Notes under the pieces: generated by a model
Databases searched by the model: none
What the model was told of the DNA's origin: nothing
What the model saw: the letters and a program-made list of their open reading frames with translations, nothing else
Position numbers and translations under genes: made by a program
Shown: positions 6,003 to 7,012 of the stretch, one piece after another
How positions within the stretch are numbered: position 1 is the stretch's first letter
Layout of the letters: each line of letters opens with the position of its first letter
Source: AG-339-G14 sp902553315
GTDB lineage: Bacteria; Pseudomonadota; Gammaproteobacteria; Magnimaribacterales; AG-339-G14
Reading direction: 5' to 3'
Length of the DNA stretch: 7,012 nt
NCBI GenBank assembly: GCA_902553315.1
Contig: CACDKN010000011.1
Span: forward strand, 1 to 7,012

Positions 6003-6674
6003 TTAAGATAGATTATTTAAATCAAATTCTTCAGCCATTTGAGAATAATGTTCGACCATTTGTTGCGTCAATGCATTTCTATCGGAATCAAGTATTTGAG
6101 ATGAAAATTGTTTTGCCACAAGTTCTGAAAATTTAATCAACTCTGCTAGAGAATTTACTGAATTAGTCTTTGGTTTCATCGAATAAATCAAAGTCATTAC
6201 ATTGGTAGAAATTATGTTTTCTTCTAACGAAAACTTTCCCGGATTTAATCCGTTCACAAAAAGAAAATTATTTTCCTCATCTAAATTAATTTTGAACCAT
6301 CCACCTTCATCTGAAAAATCAAAGTCTGAATTTTTTAAAAAGTGAATGAGCGGCTCATACTCAAAAACATTCTCCTCAGCTTCAAGATGAATTGTTATTA
6401 AATCTGTCTTCTCATTTGATTTAAAAACTGAATCATAATTATCTGATTCTATGGATTCATCATAATCGTCCAATATTTCTTCATTAATGGGTGTTTGATT
6501 TTCCATAATTTCATCTTCTGATGCCTGAACAGGTTCAAATAACTCTCTGGAATTAACTTTTTTATTTAATTCTATCGAAGATTTTTTTCCAAAAAAAAGT
6601 CTTCTAAACATTAACAACAAAGTAATAGAAATTATGATCCCTAACAATAAAATTATAATTTCATTTATGCTCAT
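6003..6674 (-). CDS. zipA: Cell-division protein ZipA
   Basis: The 223-residue protein has an N-terminal membrane anchor (about 4-23), a basic patch (RRLFFGKK, 24-31), a short acidic linker (about 40-90) and a C-terminal FtsZ-binding domain (about 91-218). The domain is recognised by GLNPGKF (142-148), the following strand VMTLIYSMKP (159-168), the long helix LAELIKFSELVAKQF (176-190) and LDSDRNALTQQ (195-205), each with a counterpart in E. coli ZipA. ZipA tethers FtsZ polymers to the inner membrane at the division ring. At 223 residues it is much shorter than E. coli ZipA (328), mainly because the long Pro/Gln-rich linker is missing. Its ATG shares one base with the smc stop (TAATG), and ligA follows 3 bases after its stop. 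Sequence divergence in the domain is considerable, but gene order makes the call firm. Confidence 0.93.
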   Translation of the reverse strand: MSINEIIILLLGIIISITLLLMFRRLFFGKKSSIELNKKVNSRELFEPVQASEDEIMENQTPINEEILDDYDESIESDNYDSVFKSNEKTDLITIHLEAEENVFEYEPLIHFLKNSDFDFSDEGGWFKINLDEENNFLFVNGLNPGKFSLEENIISTNVMTLIYSMKPKTNSVNSLAELIKFSELVAKQFSSQILDSDRNALTQQMVEHYSQMAEEFDLNNLS

Positions 6675-7012
6675 TAAACTGTTGCCATTTTGATAGCTTC
6701 ATCAATATCTACTGTAACTAGTCTAGATACGCCGGGTTCTTGCATTGTAACACCGATTAAATGCTTACTTTTTTCCATAGAAATTTTGTTATGAGTCACA
6801 AATATAAATTGAACTCTATCTGACATTTCTTCAACCATCGAAATAAATCTCGAAGTATTGAAGTCATCTAAAGGTGCATCTATTTCGTCGAGAATACAAA
6901 AAGGAGCCGGGTTTAAAGAAAAGAAAGAAAACACTAAAGCTATGGATGAGAGAGCTTTTTCACCTCCAGAAAGTTGTGACACATTTACATTTTTTTTACC
7001 GGGAGGCATCGC
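6674..7012 (-). CDS. smc: Chromosome partition protein SMC, C-terminal end only
   Basis: The gene enters from the right edge; 112 codons and the stop are visible, with the reading frame open to the last base. What is seen is the C-terminal ATPase head half: PPGKKN, the ABC signature LSGGEKA (visible residues 14-20), Walker B and D-loop FCILDEIDAPLDD (38-50), and the switch histidine in FVTHNK (71-76). A full SMC is over 1,100 residues, with this head at the C-terminus behind long coiled coils. It pairs with the N-terminal Walker A half to drive ATP-dependent chromosome compaction. The internal methionine at 7009-7007 is not a start but part of the continuing protein. Signature and Walker B are intact, so nothing suggests a broken gene. 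It heads the visible part of the smc-zipA-ligA-transglycosylase operon, whose promoter lies outside the window. Confidence 0.97.
   Translation of the reverse strand, partial: AMPPGKKNVNVSQLSGGEKALSSIALVFSFFSLNPAPFCILDEIDAPLDDFNTSRFISMVEEMSDRVQFIFVTHNKISMEKSKHLIGVTMQEPGVSRLVTVDIDEAIKMATV

Noticed and set aside
7007..7009. Methionine codon near the right edge as a possible start of a short ABC-type ATPase gene.
   Set aside because: The frame stays open to the window edge and the sequence aligns with the interior of the SMC C-terminal head, so this is an internal methionine.

Overview
The window looks like ordinary core chromosome of an AT-rich gammaproteobacterium. The lineage call rests on three observations. 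ZipA is known essentially only from Gammaproteobacteria, the gene order smc-zipA-ligA is typical of that class, and base composition and lysine/asparagine/isoleucine-rich proteins with short spacers suggest a streamlined marine type such as SAR86. The class is well supported; the SAR86 placement is inference. I see no phage, transposon, CRISPR array or defence locus, and no gene-free stretch longer than 300 bases.

Left part (1-867, minus strand): a gene for a small membrane-anchored coiled-coil protein of unknown function is followed after 21 bases by tRNA-Leu(UAG). Only 9 bases after the tRNA's CCA comes the start of a peptidase E-like gene that runs off the left edge. These three probably share a transcript, with the tRNA embedded between two protein genes.

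Middle part (868-3362, plus strand): a 45-base divergent promoter region leads into two acyl-CoA dehydrogenase genes of 369 and 418 residues. They are unequal partners. The first keeps the C-terminal FAD-binding motifs but has lost the usual middle-domain motif and C-terminal glutamate. The second keeps the middle-domain motif and a helix-G glutamate but has degenerate C-terminal FAD motifs. This is the pattern of a heteromeric (alpha2beta2) acyl-CoA dehydrogenase, probably acting on acyl-CoA or steroid side-chain-like substrates.

Right part (3355-7012, minus strand, reading leftward): the 3' end of smc (chromosome condensation), zipA (division-ring anchor), ligA (NAD-dependent DNA ligase) and a lipoprotein lytic transglycosylase follow each other with junctions of -1, +3 and -4 bases and no clear Shine-Dalgarno sites. 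This is a tightly coupled operon joining chromosome maintenance with division and cell-wall turnover. It converges on the acyl-CoA dehydrogenase operon, overlapping it by 8 bases. An AT-rich hairpin inside the last codons of the transglycosylase gene could terminate transcription from both sides.

The points most worth checking are the complementary motif loss in the dehydrogenase pair, an expanded zinc-finger loop in LigA, the terminator-like hairpin in coding sequence, and the near-leaderless peptidase gene behind the tRNA. None amounts to a clearly new system.
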